DNA of 64,000 nt from Jiella endophytica (GTDB taxonomy: Bacteria > Pseudomonadota > Alphaproteobacteria > Rhizobiales > Rhizobiaceae). The DNA lies in NCBI RefSeq assembly GCF_004519335.1, contig NZ_SOZD01000002.1, positions 310,001 to 374,000 on the forward strand. Reading direction: 5' to 3'. The notes under the pieces were generated by a model. The model worked only from the letters and a program-made list of their open reading frames with translations. It had not been told where the DNA came from and did no database searches. Positions 27,596-37,986 of this stretch are shown here, one piece after another. The first letter of the stretch is position 1. Every line of letters begins with the position of its first letter. The position numbers were made by a program, and so were the translations under genes.

Positions 27596-27805
27596 ATGAC
27601 CGGTGACCTCTCGATCTTCGGCGTCTTCGTTCCGAAGCTCCTCGTCCTCGCGCTGGCTGCCTATGTGGCGCTGGTTCTCCTCAAGAAACTGCTCGCCCGC
27701 CTCGGCGTCTACCGCGTCGTCTGGCATCCGGCGCTGTTCGACCTTTCGATCTTCATATTCCTCGTCGCAGCCGCGGCGAACCTTGCTCAGTGGTATTCGA
27801 CATGA
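27596..27805 (+). CDS. DUF1656 small membrane protein (AaeX-like)
   Basis: Protein of 69 residues with two hydrophobic segments (residues 8-27 and 47-65) and the family pattern GVFVPKLLVLALAAYVALVLLKKLLARLGVYRVVWHPALFDLS. DUF1656 proteins are constant partners of FUSC and HlyD proteins in aromatic-acid efflux pumps, but their mechanism is undefined. A GGAG-type site precedes the ATG, and its stop overlaps the start of the next gene by four bases (ATGA). Confidence 0.9.
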   Translation: MTGDLSIFGVFVPKLLVLALAAYVALVLLKKLLARLGVYRVVWHPALFDLSIFIFLVAAAANLAQWYST

Positions 27806-28746
27806 CCGCGCGTCTCTCCCGCATCCTCAAGATGGCAACGACCCTCGTCATCTTTGCCATCGCCCTCGCTGTCGGCTGGAATCTCTGGACCGGCTACATG
27901 GAAACGCCCTGGACCCGCGACGGCCACGTGCGCGCCGACGTCGTCTCGATCGCGCCGGACGTCTCGGGCCCCGTCGCCGCCGTCCTCGTCTCGGACAACG
28001 AAACGGTCGCCAAGGGCGACGTTCTCGTCCGGATCGACCCCGCGCGGTTCCAGATAGCCCTCGACCTCGCCGACGCCTCCTTGAAGGACAAGCAGGCGGC
28101 GCTCACCCAGGCACAGCGGGACGCCAAGCGCTATCACCAGCTGAAGAACGGCCCGGCTGTCTCGATCCAGACGATCGAGCAGGCCGATCTCGCCGTCGAA
28201 CAGGCGGCCGCAGCGCTTCAGGAGGCACAGTCCAACCGCGACCTCGCCACACTCAATCTCGAGCGCACGCAGGTTCGCGCGCCTGCCAACGGCATCATCA
28301 GCAATCTGTCGCTCAATCCCGGCGACTACGTCTCCGCCGGCTCCGGCATGATGGCGCTGGTCGATACCGACACGCTGCGGATCGAGGGCTATTTCGAGGA
28401 GAATCAGCTGCCGCGCATCGCCGTCGGCGACCCCGTCGAGGTCGAACTGATGGGGCACAGCGGCAAGCTGCGCGGCCATGTCCAGAGCATCGCCGCCGGC
28501 ATCGTCGATCGCGAGCGCACCGACGGCAGCGACCTTCTTGCCGATGTCACGCCGACCTTCTCCTGGGTACGGCTGGCCCAGCGCGTGCCGGTGCGCGTCG
28601 CGCTCGACGAGGTGCCGGGCGGCACCCGCCTCGTCGCCGGGCTGACCGCGACTGTCACCGTTCATCCCGGCGACCGTGTCGCCGTCTCGGCGGCCGATGC
28701 CGCGCCGGCAACTCCGACGACTCCGGCAGGCGAAAGCGGCAGCTGA
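27802..28746 (+). CDS. HlyD-family membrane fusion protein (AaeA-like)
   Basis: Periplasmic adaptor of 314 residues anchored by one N-terminal helix (about residues 11-32). It has the lipoyl-like half-motifs VSIAPDVSGPVAAVLVSDNETVAKGDVLVRIDP and TQVRAPANGIISNLSLNPGDYVSAG, separated by a coiled-coil hairpin (residues ~80-150), then a beta-barrel domain. It links the FUSC pump to an outer-membrane channel. The start at 27802 uses the ATGA overlap with DUF1656; a codon 12 bases earlier is possible but unlikely. Confidence 0.92.
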   Translation: MTARLSRILKMATTLVIFAIALAVGWNLWTGYMETPWTRDGHVRADVVSIAPDVSGPVAAVLVSDNETVAKGDVLVRIDPARFQIALDLADASLKDKQAALTQAQRDAKRYHQLKNGPAVSIQTIEQADLAVEQAAAALQEAQSNRDLATLNLERTQVRAPANGIISNLSLNPGDYVSAGSGMMALVDTDTLRIEGYFEENQLPRIAVGDPVEVELMGHSGKLRGHVQSIAAGIVDRERTDGSDLLADVTPTFSWVRLAQRVPVRVALDEVPGGTRLVAGLTATVTVHPGDRVAVSAADAAPATPTTPAGESGS

Positions 28747-28852
28747 TCGCCGCCGTCACGGTTCCGTCACCCCGTCGGGCGAGAATTGACAAGCAGCGGC
28801 CAACGCGCCACCTCCAAGCCAGTCATACGATTCATCCGTCGACGAGACCCCC

Positions 28853-30121
28853 ATGACCATCCAGACGCCGATCGAGACCATCGAGGCAGACCCCGCACCG
28901 CGTCGCGCCACGGTCGGCGTCGACGTCGGCGGGGTGATGGTCGGCGGCGGCGCGCCGGTGGTGGTGCAGTCGATGACCAATACCGACACGGCCGACATCG
29001 ATTCGACCGTCGCGCAGGTGGCGGCGCTATCGCGGGCCGGCTCGGAGATCGTCCGCATCACCGTCGACCGCGACGAGTCGGCAGCCGCCGTGCCGAAGGT
29101 GCGCGAGCGGCTGGAGCGGCTCGGCATGAACGTGCCGCTGGTCGGCGACTTCCACTATATCGGCCACAAGCTCCTCGCCGATCACCCGGCCTGCGCCGAG
29201 GCGCTGGCCAAATATCGCATCAATCCCGGCAATGTCGGTTTTCGCGACAAGCGCGACAAACAGTTCGCGGCGATCGTCGAGATGGCGATCCGCTACGACA
29301 AGCCGGTGCGCATCGGCGTCAACTGGGGCTCCCTCGACCAGGAACTCCTGACTCGGCTGATGGACGCCAACAACGAGCAGCCGGTGCCGCGGTCCGCCCG
29401 CGCGGTCACCCGCGAGGCGATCATCCAGTCGGCGCTGATCTCGGCGGAGCTTGCCGAGGAGATTGGCCTGCCGAAGAACCGCATCATCCTGTCGGCCAAG
29501 GTCAGCCAGGTCCAGGACCTGATTGCCGTCTATCGCGACCTGTCCCGCCGCACCGACCATGCGCTGCATCTCGGCCTCACCGAGGCTGGCATGGGGTCCA
29601 AGGGCATCGTCGCCTCTGCGGCCTCGATGGGCATCCTGCTTCAGGACGGCATCGGCGACACCATTCGCGTCTCGCTGACGCCGGAGCCGGGCGGCGACCG
29701 CACCCGGGAGGTGCAGGTCGCGCAGGAACTCCTGCAGACCATGGGGTTCCGCCAGTTCCTGCCGGTGGTCGCGGCCTGCCCCGGCTGCGGCCGCACCACC
29801 TCGACGGTGTTCCAGGAACTTGCCGAAAAGATCCAGCGCGACATCCGCGTCAACATGCCGGTCTGGCGGGAGAAATATCCCGGCGTCGAGGCGCTGAACG
29901 TCGCGGTGATGGGCTGCATCGTCAACGGCCCGGGGGAATCCAAACATGCCGACATCGGCATCTCGCTGCCCGGCACCGGCGAGACGCCGGCCGCCCCGGT
30001 CTTCGTCGACGGCAAGAAGACGGTGACGCTGCGCGGACCGTCGATCGCCGAGGATTTTCAGGCGATGGTCGCCGAATACATAGAGAACCGCTTCGGCAGG
30101 ACCCGCGCCGCCGCCGAATGA
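28853..30121 (+). CDS. ispG: 4-hydroxy-3-methylbut-2-enyl diphosphate synthase
   Basis: Protein of 422 residues, step six of the MEP isoprenoid pathway: converts MEcPP to HMBPP using a [4Fe-4S] cluster. The N-terminal barrel has [20 protein letters not shown] and [12 protein letters not shown]. The cluster ligands are Cys309 and Cys312 (CPGCGR) and Cys355 with Glu362 (GCIVNGPGE). It is full length. Electrons may come from ferredoxin or flavodoxin reduced by an Fpr such as the one at 11.4-12.2 kb. Its stop overlaps the start of the lytic transglycosylase gene. Confidence 0.97.
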   Translation: MTIQTPIETIEADPAPRRATVGVDVGGVMVGGGAPVVVQSMTNTDTADIDSTVAQVAALSRAGSEIVRITVDRDESAAAVPKVRERLERLGMNVPLVGDFHYIGHKLLADHPACAEALAKYRINPGNVGFRDKRDKQFAAIVEMAIRYDKPVRIGVNWGSLDQELLTRLMDANNEQPVPRSARAVTREAIIQSALISAELAEEIGLPKNRIILSAKVSQVQDLIAVYRDLSRRTDHALHLGLTEAGMGSKGIVASAASMGILLQDGIGDTIRVSLTPEPGGDRTREVQVAQELLQTMGFRQFLPVVAACPGCGRTTSTVFQELAEKIQRDIRVNMPVWREKYPGVEALNVAVMGCIVNGPGESKHADIGISLPGTGETPAAPVFVDGKKTVTLRGPSIAEDFQAMVAEYIENRFGRTRAAAE

Positions 30122-31146
30122 AAAGAGCCGGGGGCCCGCGGATGAACGGTGCCTGCTGCTGCCCGGACTACGCGTTGCTCAGACCCGCAAGGGTCTTTGC
30201 AGGCCTGCTTCTCCTCCTCGCATTCTGCTTTGGCGCGATGTTACCCGCCGGTGCCGATCCGCTCCGGCTCGGCGACGACAAGGCGGTCACCCTGCCGGCG
30301 ATCGCCTTTCCACCCTCCCCGCCGCGCTTCGGCAAGCCTGACGGGGGCGAGGAGCCGGGGCCATCGGGATCGGAGGAGAGCGAGGTCGGGCGCATTTGCC
30401 GGCTGATCGCGGAAAACGCCGATGCGGTCGGCATGCCGAGGGACTTCTTCGCCCGGCTGATCTGGAAGGAGAGCCGCTTCGACGCAAAGGCGCTGTCGCC
30501 GGTCGGCGCCCAGGGCATCGCCCAGTTCATGCCCTATACGGCCGCCGAGCGCGGCCTCGACGATCCGTTCGACAGCGCCGAGGCGATCCGCCATTCGGCG
30601 CTCTATCTTGCCGATCTGCGATCCGAACTCGGCAATTGGGGCCTTGCGGCCGCAGCCTACAATGGCGGCATCAACCGTGTTAAGCGCTGGATCGCCAGTG
30701 GCGGCAGGCTACCCTACGAGACCGAGAGCTACGTCCTCTCCATCGCCTTCCACCCGGCCGAGTGGTTTCAGGAAGACGGCCGCGAGATCGAGCCGCATCC
30801 CCTCGAGGATGGCAAGGATTTCGCCGAATCCTGCCGGCGTTTGCCGATCATCGAGAGCCGCTCCGTCTTCGCCTCGCTCGACACCGGCGCTCCGATGAAA
30901 CCCTGGGGCGTGCAGGTCGCCGGCAATCCCAGCCAGTCGATCGCCATGGCAGCCTTCCGGCGCGTGCAGGCCGCCTATCCCTCCGTCATCGGCGACACCA
31001 AGCCGCTGGTCCTGCGCGAGCGGGCTCCCGGCATCGGGCGGATCTACGCCGTGCGCATCGGGGCCGATACCAGAGGCGAGGCGAACCAGCTCTGCGTCAA
31101 GCTGAAGCGCGCCGGCGGCTCCTGCATCGTGATGAAGAACCGCTGA
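30118..31146 (+). CDS. Lytic transglycosylase with SPOR-like C-terminal domain
   Basis: Protein of 342 residues. An N-terminal hydrophobic segment (residues ~23-43, ending LPAGADP) exports it. The SLT domain at about residues 100-210 has [26 protein letters not shown], with catalytic Glu118, and the [14 protein letters not shown] region. The C-terminal ~75 residues ([21 protein letters not shown]...[29 protein letters not shown]) form a SPOR-like peptidoglycan-binding domain. It cleaves glycan strands to anhydro-muropeptides. The ATG at 30118 overlaps the ispG stop; ATG 30142 is a fair alternative. Confidence 0.9.
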   Translation: MKRAGGPRMNGACCCPDYALLRPARVFAGLLLLLAFCFGAMLPAGADPLRLGDDKAVTLPAIAFPPSPPRFGKPDGGEEPGPSGSEESEVGRICRLIAENADAVGMPRDFFARLIWKESRFDAKALSPVGAQGIAQFMPYTAAERGLDDPFDSAEAIRHSALYLADLRSELGNWGLAAAAYNGGINRVKRWIASGGRLPYETESYVLSIAFHPAEWFQEDGREIEPHPLEDGKDFAESCRRLPIIESRSVFASLDTGAPMKPWGVQVAGNPSQSIAMAAFRRVQAAYPSVIGDTKPLVLRERAPGIGRIYAVRIGADTRGEANQLCVKLKRAGGSCIVMKNR

Positions 31147-31200
31147 GGTCTCGTGAGGTAGTCGGACGCGCAGCGACGATGCTCACGGACCAGGCGCATA

Positions 31201-31297
31201 GAGCGCCGTGCGTCCGAATGGACGCACAAAGGCCGCTCGAAGTGATCGAATCACCGCATCGGGCTTTCCGAAAATCGATTCCGATTTTCGGGTCGAT
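31201..31297 (-). repeat. Dispersed 95-bp intergenic repeat, copy 1
   Basis: Minus-strand copy of a five-member family. Read on the minus strand it runs ATCGACCCGAAAATCGG, then GATGCGGTGATTCGATCAC, then a hairpin formed by GTGCGTCC/GGACGCAC. It lies in the 205-bp gap between convergent genes and may serve as a bidirectional terminator. Confidence 0.9.
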
Positions 31298-31351
31298 GCC
31301 GTGGGCGGCGGGATCGCCTCTCACTGGGAGAGGCCGCGAAGTGGCTCCCTC

Positions 31352-34300
31352 TCAGTTCGGCAGGATCTGACGGATCCGTGAGGGCTCGGCGTCGGATTTC
31401 ACCGAAGCTGGTCCCGGCGCGGTCCTTATCCGTCTTTCGGGATCGTCCGACCCGCGGGCGTCCCGCCCGGAAAGCACGTCGCGATAGATGCCGATGAGTT
31501 CCTCGGCCTGCTCCGACGCACGGCGCAGCGTGGCGGTCGGCGCCGGCGACTTCAGGTAGCGTTCGGGGTTGCGGTCGATCTCCTTCAGCGCCTGGAGCAG
31601 ACCCTCGGAGCTGGACACGTCGACCTTGAAACCGTTGACGCCGTCGATCACGTCCTCGCCGACGGCGCCGCGATCGGACGCGACGACCCAGCAGCCGCAC
31701 AAGAGCGCCTCGCGGGTGACGAGGCCGTAAGCCTCCGGCCAGACCGACGGCGCGACGAGCACGTCGAGTTCGGCGTAAAGTTCTGCGACCTTGCTCTGCT
31801 GCACCTTCGGGCGGATGTCGAGTTCGGTCGTCCCGAGCGTGTCGCGCCGATGCGTGCCGGCCGCCATGGCGTGGTCGATCAGGACGAAGCGCAGGTTCTC
31901 GAACTCGCCGTTGATAAGCGCCTGCGGGATCAGGTGGTAACCCTTGTGCCGCGCCAGCCCACCGATGAAGCCGAGGCGCACCTTGCCGTCGGGAGACGGC
32001 ACCCGCGGCAGCGGCTGCATCTCCGAACCGCCGTTCGGAACCGCAATGACGTTCGGAACGCCGACATCGCGGTGGATCTTCGCGAAGGATTCCGACACCG
32101 CCATTACCTTTTCCGCACCGAACAGGCACTCGCGCAGCTGCATTCGCGCAGCGAACTGCTCGGCCGGGACGCGGCCGAGCTGCGACGCCGGATTGGCATG
32201 GTCATAGAGGACGATCTTGCCATCCTTGCCGAGCAGGAACTGCTCGTCGGAAATCCACCAGCCGTCATGAACGGTGAGCACATAGGGAATTCTGCGCCGC
32301 CGAGCCTCGAGCACCACCGCTGCCGTCAGCCTCTGGACGCAGTGGAAGTGGATGATGTCCGGCTTCACGACATCGAGATAGTCGGCAAAGACCTTACCCA
32401 TCTTCTCATCGTGGACGATCTGGTCGAGGTCCGGCTGGTGCGGCGTCGTCACGCCGACAACGCGGACACTATCGGCCGCATGGGCCGACGTCTTGTAGGG
32501 CTCGCTGCCGCCCTCGATCGAGCAGAACACCTCGAAGCTGAACTCGTCCCGGTGATGGGCGGCATAGTGCCTGACATTGTCGTGGACGACGCGGGTCGCG
32601 CCGCCGATCGCCTGCGGTGGATAGAAGACGTTGACGATCAGGACGCGCTTGCGGGTGTCCGGTACCGGCCGACTGGCCGAGCGGATGATGCTGGTGATAT
32701 TCTCCGCCATGGCGGGAACGCTGTAATTGCGCAGCGCCTTTTCCCGCGCGCTGGAGCCGATCCGTCGGCGCAGTTCCGCGTCGCCGATCAGCCGGTCGAG
32801 CGCATCGGTCCATTCGTCAGGGCTGCGCGCCAGAATGCCGTCGACGCCATCCTCGATCAGGTCGGCGTAAAGCGCCGTCTCGCTGATCACCGATGGAATG
32901 CCGAGCATCGCCGCCTCGAGCCACTTGATCTCGCTCTTGACGTCGGTCGCCGGCGAGGGATGCAGCACGGCAAGGTTGATGTCGGCGGCAGCAAGCGTCG
33001 ACCAGTATTCGTGGACGTCCCAGACCGGCGGCAGCATGACCAACCGATCCTCGAACTGACGCAGCACCGGGCCGGGCGTCATGTAACCGGCGAGCACGAT
33101 GGAGATGCGGTCGCCGTATTTGTCGGCCATCGCCGCCAGCGCCGGCTCGACGAGCTCCTGGAAGTCCTGCTTGTGGGCCTTGGTGCCGGAACCGTAGAAG
33201 ATCGTCACCCGATCCTTGTCACCTTTAGACGGCTCGGTGCCGAAGTGCTTTTCGTGCGGGCTGTGCAGGGCATTGGCGTGGACGAAGGTCGGCTTGCCAG
33301 GATCGAGACGCTTAACGTGCTCCACCAGCGGCCTGGTCGAGACAAGGGCATTTTCGCTGTATTTCAGGGCCGAACGGAACAGCGGTACACCAAGCGCGAG
33401 GCCATCGTGCTCCTTCGCCGTGATCTGGCCGCCATAGGTCTCGAGCGGTGGCGGGAAGAAATCGCCGTCGAAAATCAGATCGTCGATTTCGTAAAAAGTG
33501 GCGCAGCCGGTTTCCCGCGCCTTGTCGATCGCCCGAACGACTTCGTAATAAGCCGGCACGCGAAAGAAGATCGCCGCGTCGAAGCAATGAACCTTGAGAA
33601 GGTAGGTGTCGATGTCCTTCTTGAAGTCGAAGGTCTCGACGACGAAGCCTGCTGCTTCGAGCTGCTCGATCTTCTGATCGATACGATAGAACCGGCACTG
33701 CGGCAGATCGAAATTCCCGACCAGCGCGACGGCCCGTACGAAGCGCTTTTCTGCCGCCGTGCGGGCATGCATCAGCTCGAACACGAGATCGCAGTCGTTC
33801 TGGATGCGCTGAATGGCATCTGCCAGCCTGCCTTCGGAGGCTTCGGCCCTGGCGAGAAGCCAAGACGAGGTGAGGAAACGCGGGGCGAGATCGTTGAAGC
33901 GCCTGCGGATGCCGAGATCGGCCGGGAACCTGTCGATACCCTGCTTCAGCCAGTGCAACGCGGCAGGTTGATCGCCCGTCTGGTCCGCACATTGCGCGAG
34001 ATTGATGTAGGTCCAGATATTGGCGTCACCGGCGGCGACGAGCCTCTCGTAGATCGCGGCGGCCTCGCGGAAGCATTTGCGGCGAACCAGGGCGTCGGCG
34101 TAGTGGCGCTGCGCCTGGGCGAAGTCGGGCGCGACCCGGAGCACCTTCTGGTAGACGATCACCGCCGGTGCGTCCTTGCCTTCGAGGACCAGCCGGTCCG
34201 CGATCATCGTCATCAGGCGCACATGCTGCGGTTCGATGACGACTGGCGTCACATTCTTCGATGCCAGTTCGGTCATCAGCAGCATGAAGCGATCGGTGAA

Positions 34301-35266
34301 GCTTTCCTGGCTTTCCGCGCCGGCGAAGACCGGCAGGTCGAGCGTCGCCAGGCTACGCACACCATGGCCGAGCAGGCTTTCCAGCCAGATGCGTCGGTTG
34401 GGCCACTGGTGACTGTCGATGCCGGTGCGCAGGTAGTGGCGATAGGCGTCAACGGGGCTGGAGGATTCGAGATCCCGCCCGTAGGTATCAACGTAGAAGT
34501 CCGCGTCGAATTCGTAGCCGGCGCGGATCGGAGCAAGCTCCTCGATCCCCGTCGACACGAAGTGCCGGAACGCAGCCTCCCGGTCGAAGGTCGGCTGCTG
34601 CGAACGCAGCGATCTGGTTGAGAAATAATAGTATTCGGCGTCGAATTTTTCCGCGAGACTCAGGCTGATGCCCTGCTCGGAGAGAAATCTCTCGAGAGCG
34701 TTGCCCGGAAGGCGTTTTTCCGCCGACGAGAGGGCAGTCATCGCCCGCGCATCGATGTCGGGATTGTCGTCGTAGAAATCCGCAATCTCGGTCTCGGTCG
34801 GCACCGGTGCAGCCATGCCCTTGAGCTCGGTGACGGCATGGGACAACGTCGGATCGAGAATATAGGCCCGGCGATACGCAGTGATCGCGTCGCTGCGCTT
34901 GCCCTGCAACTTCAGGGCGTGGCCGAGCTGGAGATGGGTGTCGGCGATGTCGCCACGCAGCTTGATCGCTTGGCGGTAGGCATCTTCGGCGCGGCCGGTG
35001 AAGCCCTGCTCCTTGAGCGCGTGGCCGTATTGCACCCAAACGGTGGCGAGCTTCGGGCTGCGACGCAGCGCCTCAGAATAGGCATCCTGCGCGTCGTTCC
35101 AGCGCCGCTCGGCATTGGCCTTGTCACCCGCCTTGATGAGCGAGCGCGTGCCGTTGAGGAGGGCCGTCGTGCGTGAGAAGGCCTTTGCCAAAGTATCCTT
35201 GCCCTCCTCGCGGTCCCGAAACGAACGGAACAGACGCTCGATCGACGATGACGAGATCTTAGACAT
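31352..35266 (-). CDS. Very large TPR protein with two GT4-type glycosyltransferase domains
   Basis: Protein of 1304 residues. TPR-like repeats occupy about residues 45-135 (YSEALRRSPKLATVWVQYGHALKEQGFTGRAEDAYRQAIKL) and again near 370-470. A first GT-B-like domain, residues ~510-880, includes ATFYEIDDLIFDGD and KWLEAAMLGIPSVISETALYADLIEDGVDGIL. A second, ~890-1270, has VFYPPQAIGGATRVV, GFIGGLARHKGYHLI and APSVWPEAYGLVTREALLCGCWVVASD, the GT4 donor-site pattern. It probably adds two sugars to a surface polysaccharide. The ATG at 35266 overlaps the stop of the upstream GT gene by eight bases, which favours this start over one 11 codons earlier. Confidence 0.85.
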   Translation of the reverse strand: MSKISSSSIERLFRSFRDREEGKDTLAKAFSRTTALLNGTRSLIKAGDKANAERRWNDAQDAYSEALRRSPKLATVWVQYGHALKEQGFTGRAEDAYRQAIKLRGDIADTHLQLGHALKLQGKRSDAITAYRRAYILDPTLSHAVTELKGMAAPVPTETEIADFYDDNPDIDARAMTALSSAEKRLPGNALERFLSEQGISLSLAEKFDAEYYYFSTRSLRSQQPTFDREAAFRHFVSTGIEELAPIRAGYEFDADFYVDTYGRDLESSSPVDAYRHYLRTGIDSHQWPNRRIWLESLLGHGVRSLATLDLPVFAGAESQESFTDRFMLLMTELASKNVTPVVIEPQHVRLMTMIADRLVLEGKDAPAVIVYQKVLRVAPDFAQAQRHYADALVRRKCFREAAAIYERLVAAGDANIWTYINLAQCADQTGDQPAALHWLKQGIDRFPADLGIRRRFNDLAPRFLTSSWLLARAEASEGRLADAIQRIQNDCDLVFELMHARTAAEKRFVRAVALVGNFDLPQCRFYRIDQKIEQLEAAGFVVETFDFKKDIDTYLLKVHCFDAAIFFRVPAYYEVVRAIDKARETGCATFYEIDDLIFDGDFFPPPLETYGGQITAKEHDGLALGVPLFRSALKYSENALVSTRPLVEHVKRLDPGKPTFVHANALHSPHEKHFGTEPSKGDKDRVTIFYGSGTKAHKQDFQELVEPALAAMADKYGDRISIVLAGYMTPGPVLRQFEDRLVMLPPVWDVHEYWSTLAAADINLAVLHPSPATDVKSEIKWLEAAMLGIPSVISETALYADLIEDGVDGILARSPDEWTDALDRLIGDAELRRRIGSSAREKALRNYSVPAMAENITSIIRSASRPVPDTRKRVLIVNVFYPPQAIGGATRVVHDNVRHYAAHHRDEFSFEVFCSIEGGSEPYKTSAHAADSVRVVGVTTPHQPDLDQIVHDEKMGKVFADYLDVVKPDIIHFHCVQRLTAAVVLEARRRRIPYVLTVHDGWWISDEQFLLGKDGKIVLYDHANPASQLGRVPAEQFAARMQLRECLFGAEKVMAVSESFAKIHRDVGVPNVIAVPNGGSEMQPLPRVPSPDGKVRLGFIGGLARHKGYHLIPQALINGEFENLRFVLIDHAMAAGTHRRDTLGTTELDIRPKVQQSKVAELYAELDVLVAPSVWPEAYGLVTREALLCGCWVVASDRGAVGEDVIDGVNGFKVDVSSSEGLLQALKEIDRNPERYLKSPAPTATLRRASEQAEELIGIYRDVLSGRDARGSDDPERRIRTAPGPASVKSDAEPSRIRQILPN

Positions 35267-37655
35267 CGGGAGGATACTCGCATGATACTGTCGTCTCACC
35301 GGCCCGCCGGACGCGTCCGATCGTCGCGCTACAGTGCAAGAATTGAACGCCGCGCTCCGGAGAGGGGAAAGAGATCAAACGAAACGGCAGCGTCGCGTCG
35401 ACCCATAGCGGGCTGAGCGTGAAATCGCGGGAGAACAGCGCACGGCCCCAACGAGTTTCGATGACACGCCGTTCGGCCCTGCTTCGGGCCGCCCTTTCCG
35501 CGTCGAGGTGGTCGAGACCGCGCGACTTCGACTCATGGTGATGAAGGGCGATGTCGGGCGTGAACAGGATTGCCCGGCCGGCTTCGCGAAGCTTCAGGCA
35601 GAAATCGACATCGCTGTAGCCGATCGGCAATTGCGCTGCGTCGAAACCGCCGAGCGCCGCGAAATCCTGCCTGCGGATCGCCAGGAACGCGCCGGTCACC
35701 GCGCTCACCTGCCGGGTCTTCTGCCAGCGATCCGATGGTCCGCCAGCATCCGCCGGCTCATAGAGCCCGTCATGGATGACCGAGCCCTTCCACCCGAACA
35801 GGATGCCGGCATGCTGGACGGTGTCGTCAGGGTAAAGAAGCTTCGCACCGACCGCCCCGACATGGTCGCGCGCCAGAAGACCGCGCAGGGTCTCGTCCCA
35901 GCCGGCAGTCAGCATCGCCATGTCGTCATTGGCAAAGACGAGGATCGCAGCGTCGCTCGCGCGCGCTCCGGCATTGTTGATATGCGACCAGTTGAAGGGC
36001 CCGTCGTCGCGCTTCACCCGCACGCGCGGCCGGGCCGCCAGCGCCTCGAGGCGATCGAGATCCGGTTGTGAACGCGTGCCGTTGTCGATGATCAGGCAAT
36101 CAACAGTTTCCGGCCGCGAGGCCTTCTCGAACAGGCTTTCGACGAAGGCCTGACAGTCACCGGCATTATCCCTGGTCGGCACGATTACGGTGATCGATCG
36201 ACCGGTACTATCCGGCAGCCACCGCAGCCGCAGCCGCTCCTCAAGCGTGCCGCCCGAGAGTTCGACACGCTCCGTCAGCCCCAGCTCGCGAAGATGCCGC
36301 TCGACCGCCCGTCGGTGACCGGACCGTGCGGCCCGACCTTTGTCGTCGCGGGTGGCGTCGTCCGCTTCGAAGGAAACGAGCGGAAACGGCACATGGCCGA
36401 GCGAAAGCTGCGCACGAGTGGCCGTCAGCAGCAGGTCCGAGATGGCGAAGGAGCCATCGGCGAGAGCGGGGTCGGTGCGATTGCTCGAAGACGTTGTGCC
36501 GCCGTCCGCGAGATCGAGGGACGCGAGCGCCGATCCCCGGATTGCGACGGTGTCTCCCCAGACATTACCCTGAAGAAGCATCTCGGGGTCGTGGCAGCCG
36601 CGGGCATCGAAGCCGGTGGGATCACGCTCGCCGGCCTGCCGCCATTCCTCGTCGCAGGTGAGGATCGCCGCTTCGCTGGCGGCAAAACCGGCCGCAAACC
36701 AAGCAAGACAATGCGGATGCAGCCGGGCTCCGGGCGCTGGCAGCACGGCGAAATCCGCCGCTGCCTCACGCGCCAGCCTGATTGCTGCGCCCCCCCCGCC
36801 GGCTGCGGACGAAGCGAGCTGGAGCCGCGGATCGGCGCGCGCGACCCTCTCGACGGCAATGGCGAGACCTGCGTCGACGCCGATGACGATGGCGCGCCAG
36901 TTCTTGAACGACTGCCCGAGGATAGACGAGAGAAGCCCGTGCAGGCCCTCGGCATCCAGACCGGACGCATCGGCGACGATGAGCATCGGACGCCCGTCTA
37001 CGATGGAGTCCGCAGGCGGCGGAGGCACGTCGTAGATCTGCCGGAACAAGGAGTAGGCCGCCTTCGGGAACGCGGTGAAACTCGCGACGTCGGGCAGTTC
37101 CGCGGCGATCTCGGCAAGCTTGCGGCGCATCGCCTCGACTTCCGCCGCCATGGTCAGCATGGTTTCAAGCCCATGGCCCGCGGCCTGGGCGACGATGCCC
37201 CGGGCCTGCTCGTCCGCTTCGCCGGCCTGGATCATCTCCCAGCTGGCGTGACGATTGGTCGGGTCGATGGCGAGCACCCGGCGATAGGCCGCAAGCGCTC
37301 CGGTCCGACGCCCTGCGAGCTTCAGCGCATGACCCTTCTGGAGATGGATTTCCGCGTCCTCCGGCCGATCGGCGATCGCCGCCTCGTACCATTTCAGCGC
37401 GTCGTCGATGCGGCCGATATCTTTCAGCATGTTGCCACACTGGACCTTCAGCCCGGCATGCCAGGGCGCAACGCGCAAGGCCTGCTCGTAGGCGTCGGCA
37501 GCTTCCCGGTGGCGGCCGGCATCGCGCAGCGCGTCGGCACGGGAGATCATCGGCCGCAGGCGCAGCCCCACCTTGAGCCAGCGGATGGCCTGCGCGGAAT
37601 CGAGCTTGCGGCGTCGCAGGACGCGGTCGAACATCAACGGCAGAACCCCACGCAA
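35259..37655 (-). CDS. TPR-containing family 2 glycosyltransferase
   Basis: Protein of 798 residues. TPR repeats at about residues 36-140 (RADALRDAGRHREAADAYEQALRVAP and three more). A middle region at ~215-440 looks like a degenerate GT-A domain (LIVADASGLDAEGLHGLLSSILGQSFKNWRAIVIG). A complete GT2 domain follows at ~485-745, with ITVIVPTRDNAGDCQAFVESL, a NDDMA DxD-type motif for the metal-sugar nucleotide, and IGYSDVDFCLKLREAGRAILFTPDIALHHHES. It is cytoplasmic or membrane associated. It is co-translated with the dual-GT4 gene and lies beside rhamnose genes, so rhamnan or O-antigen assembly is likely. Confidence 0.85.
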   Translation of the reverse strand: MRGVLPLMFDRVLRRRKLDSAQAIRWLKVGLRLRPMISRADALRDAGRHREAADAYEQALRVAPWHAGLKVQCGNMLKDIGRIDDALKWYEAAIADRPEDAEIHLQKGHALKLAGRRTGALAAYRRVLAIDPTNRHASWEMIQAGEADEQARGIVAQAAGHGLETMLTMAAEVEAMRRKLAEIAAELPDVASFTAFPKAAYSLFRQIYDVPPPPADSIVDGRPMLIVADASGLDAEGLHGLLSSILGQSFKNWRAIVIGVDAGLAIAVERVARADPRLQLASSAAGGGGAAIRLAREAAADFAVLPAPGARLHPHCLAWFAAGFAASEAAILTCDEEWRQAGERDPTGFDARGCHDPEMLLQGNVWGDTVAIRGSALASLDLADGGTTSSSNRTDPALADGSFAISDLLLTATRAQLSLGHVPFPLVSFEADDATRDDKGRAARSGHRRAVERHLRELGLTERVELSGGTLEERLRLRWLPDSTGRSITVIVPTRDNAGDCQAFVESLFEKASRPETVDCLIIDNGTRSQPDLDRLEALAARPRVRVKRDDGPFNWSHINNAGARASDAAILVFANDDMAMLTAGWDETLRGLLARDHVGAVGAKLLYPDDTVQHAGILFGWKGSVIHDGLYEPADAGGPSDRWQKTRQVSAVTGAFLAIRRQDFAALGGFDAAQLPIGYSDVDFCLKLREAGRAILFTPDIALHHHESKSRGLDHLDAERAARSRAERRVIETRWGRALFSRDFTLSPLWVDATLPFRLISFPSPERGVQFLHCSATIGRVRRAGETTVSCEYPPDV

Positions 37656-37986
37656 CCCGGCTTACGGATCGAGACTTGCACACCCCTCCCGGTGATCGTG
37701 GTTGGCCGACAAACGTGTCGGAATAGCGATGGCGGCGCCGTGATCATTCCGAGGGTACGGGGCCTGCCGGCACATGGGACGTCAGGGCCCTCGCCCCGGC
37801 CCGACCTGTCAGCCCCGACAGCTATGCGCAAGGACGCGCTGTGGGGCAGGGCGTTGGGCTTTTCGGCATGGGACATGAGGTCTCGCTGATGGAAGGAGCG
37901 CCACTTCCCCGGCTAGCCGACGAGGCGACCGTCCGCAAGTCGGCCATTCCCGACGCAGCGATTTTACGCCGCCGGCCGGCTACGGC
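37656..37986. other. Promoter-side region of the GT gene pair, no gene found
   Basis: This stretch lies between the start of the TPR-GT2 gene and the second copy of the 95-bp repeat. No reading frame has a recognisable domain or good start site. It presumably carries the promoter of the two minus-strand glycosyltransferase genes. Confidence 0.55.

Noticed and set aside
25007-27727. 906-codon open frame on the minus strand
   Set aside because: It lies exactly antisense to the MarR and FUSC genes, is rich in Arg, Asp, Glu and Gly without domains, and results from high third-position GC in the real genes.
31850-34621. 923-codon open frame on the plus strand
   Set aside because: Antisense shadow of the dual-GT4 gene; no domain or ribosome-binding site and typical GC-shadow composition.
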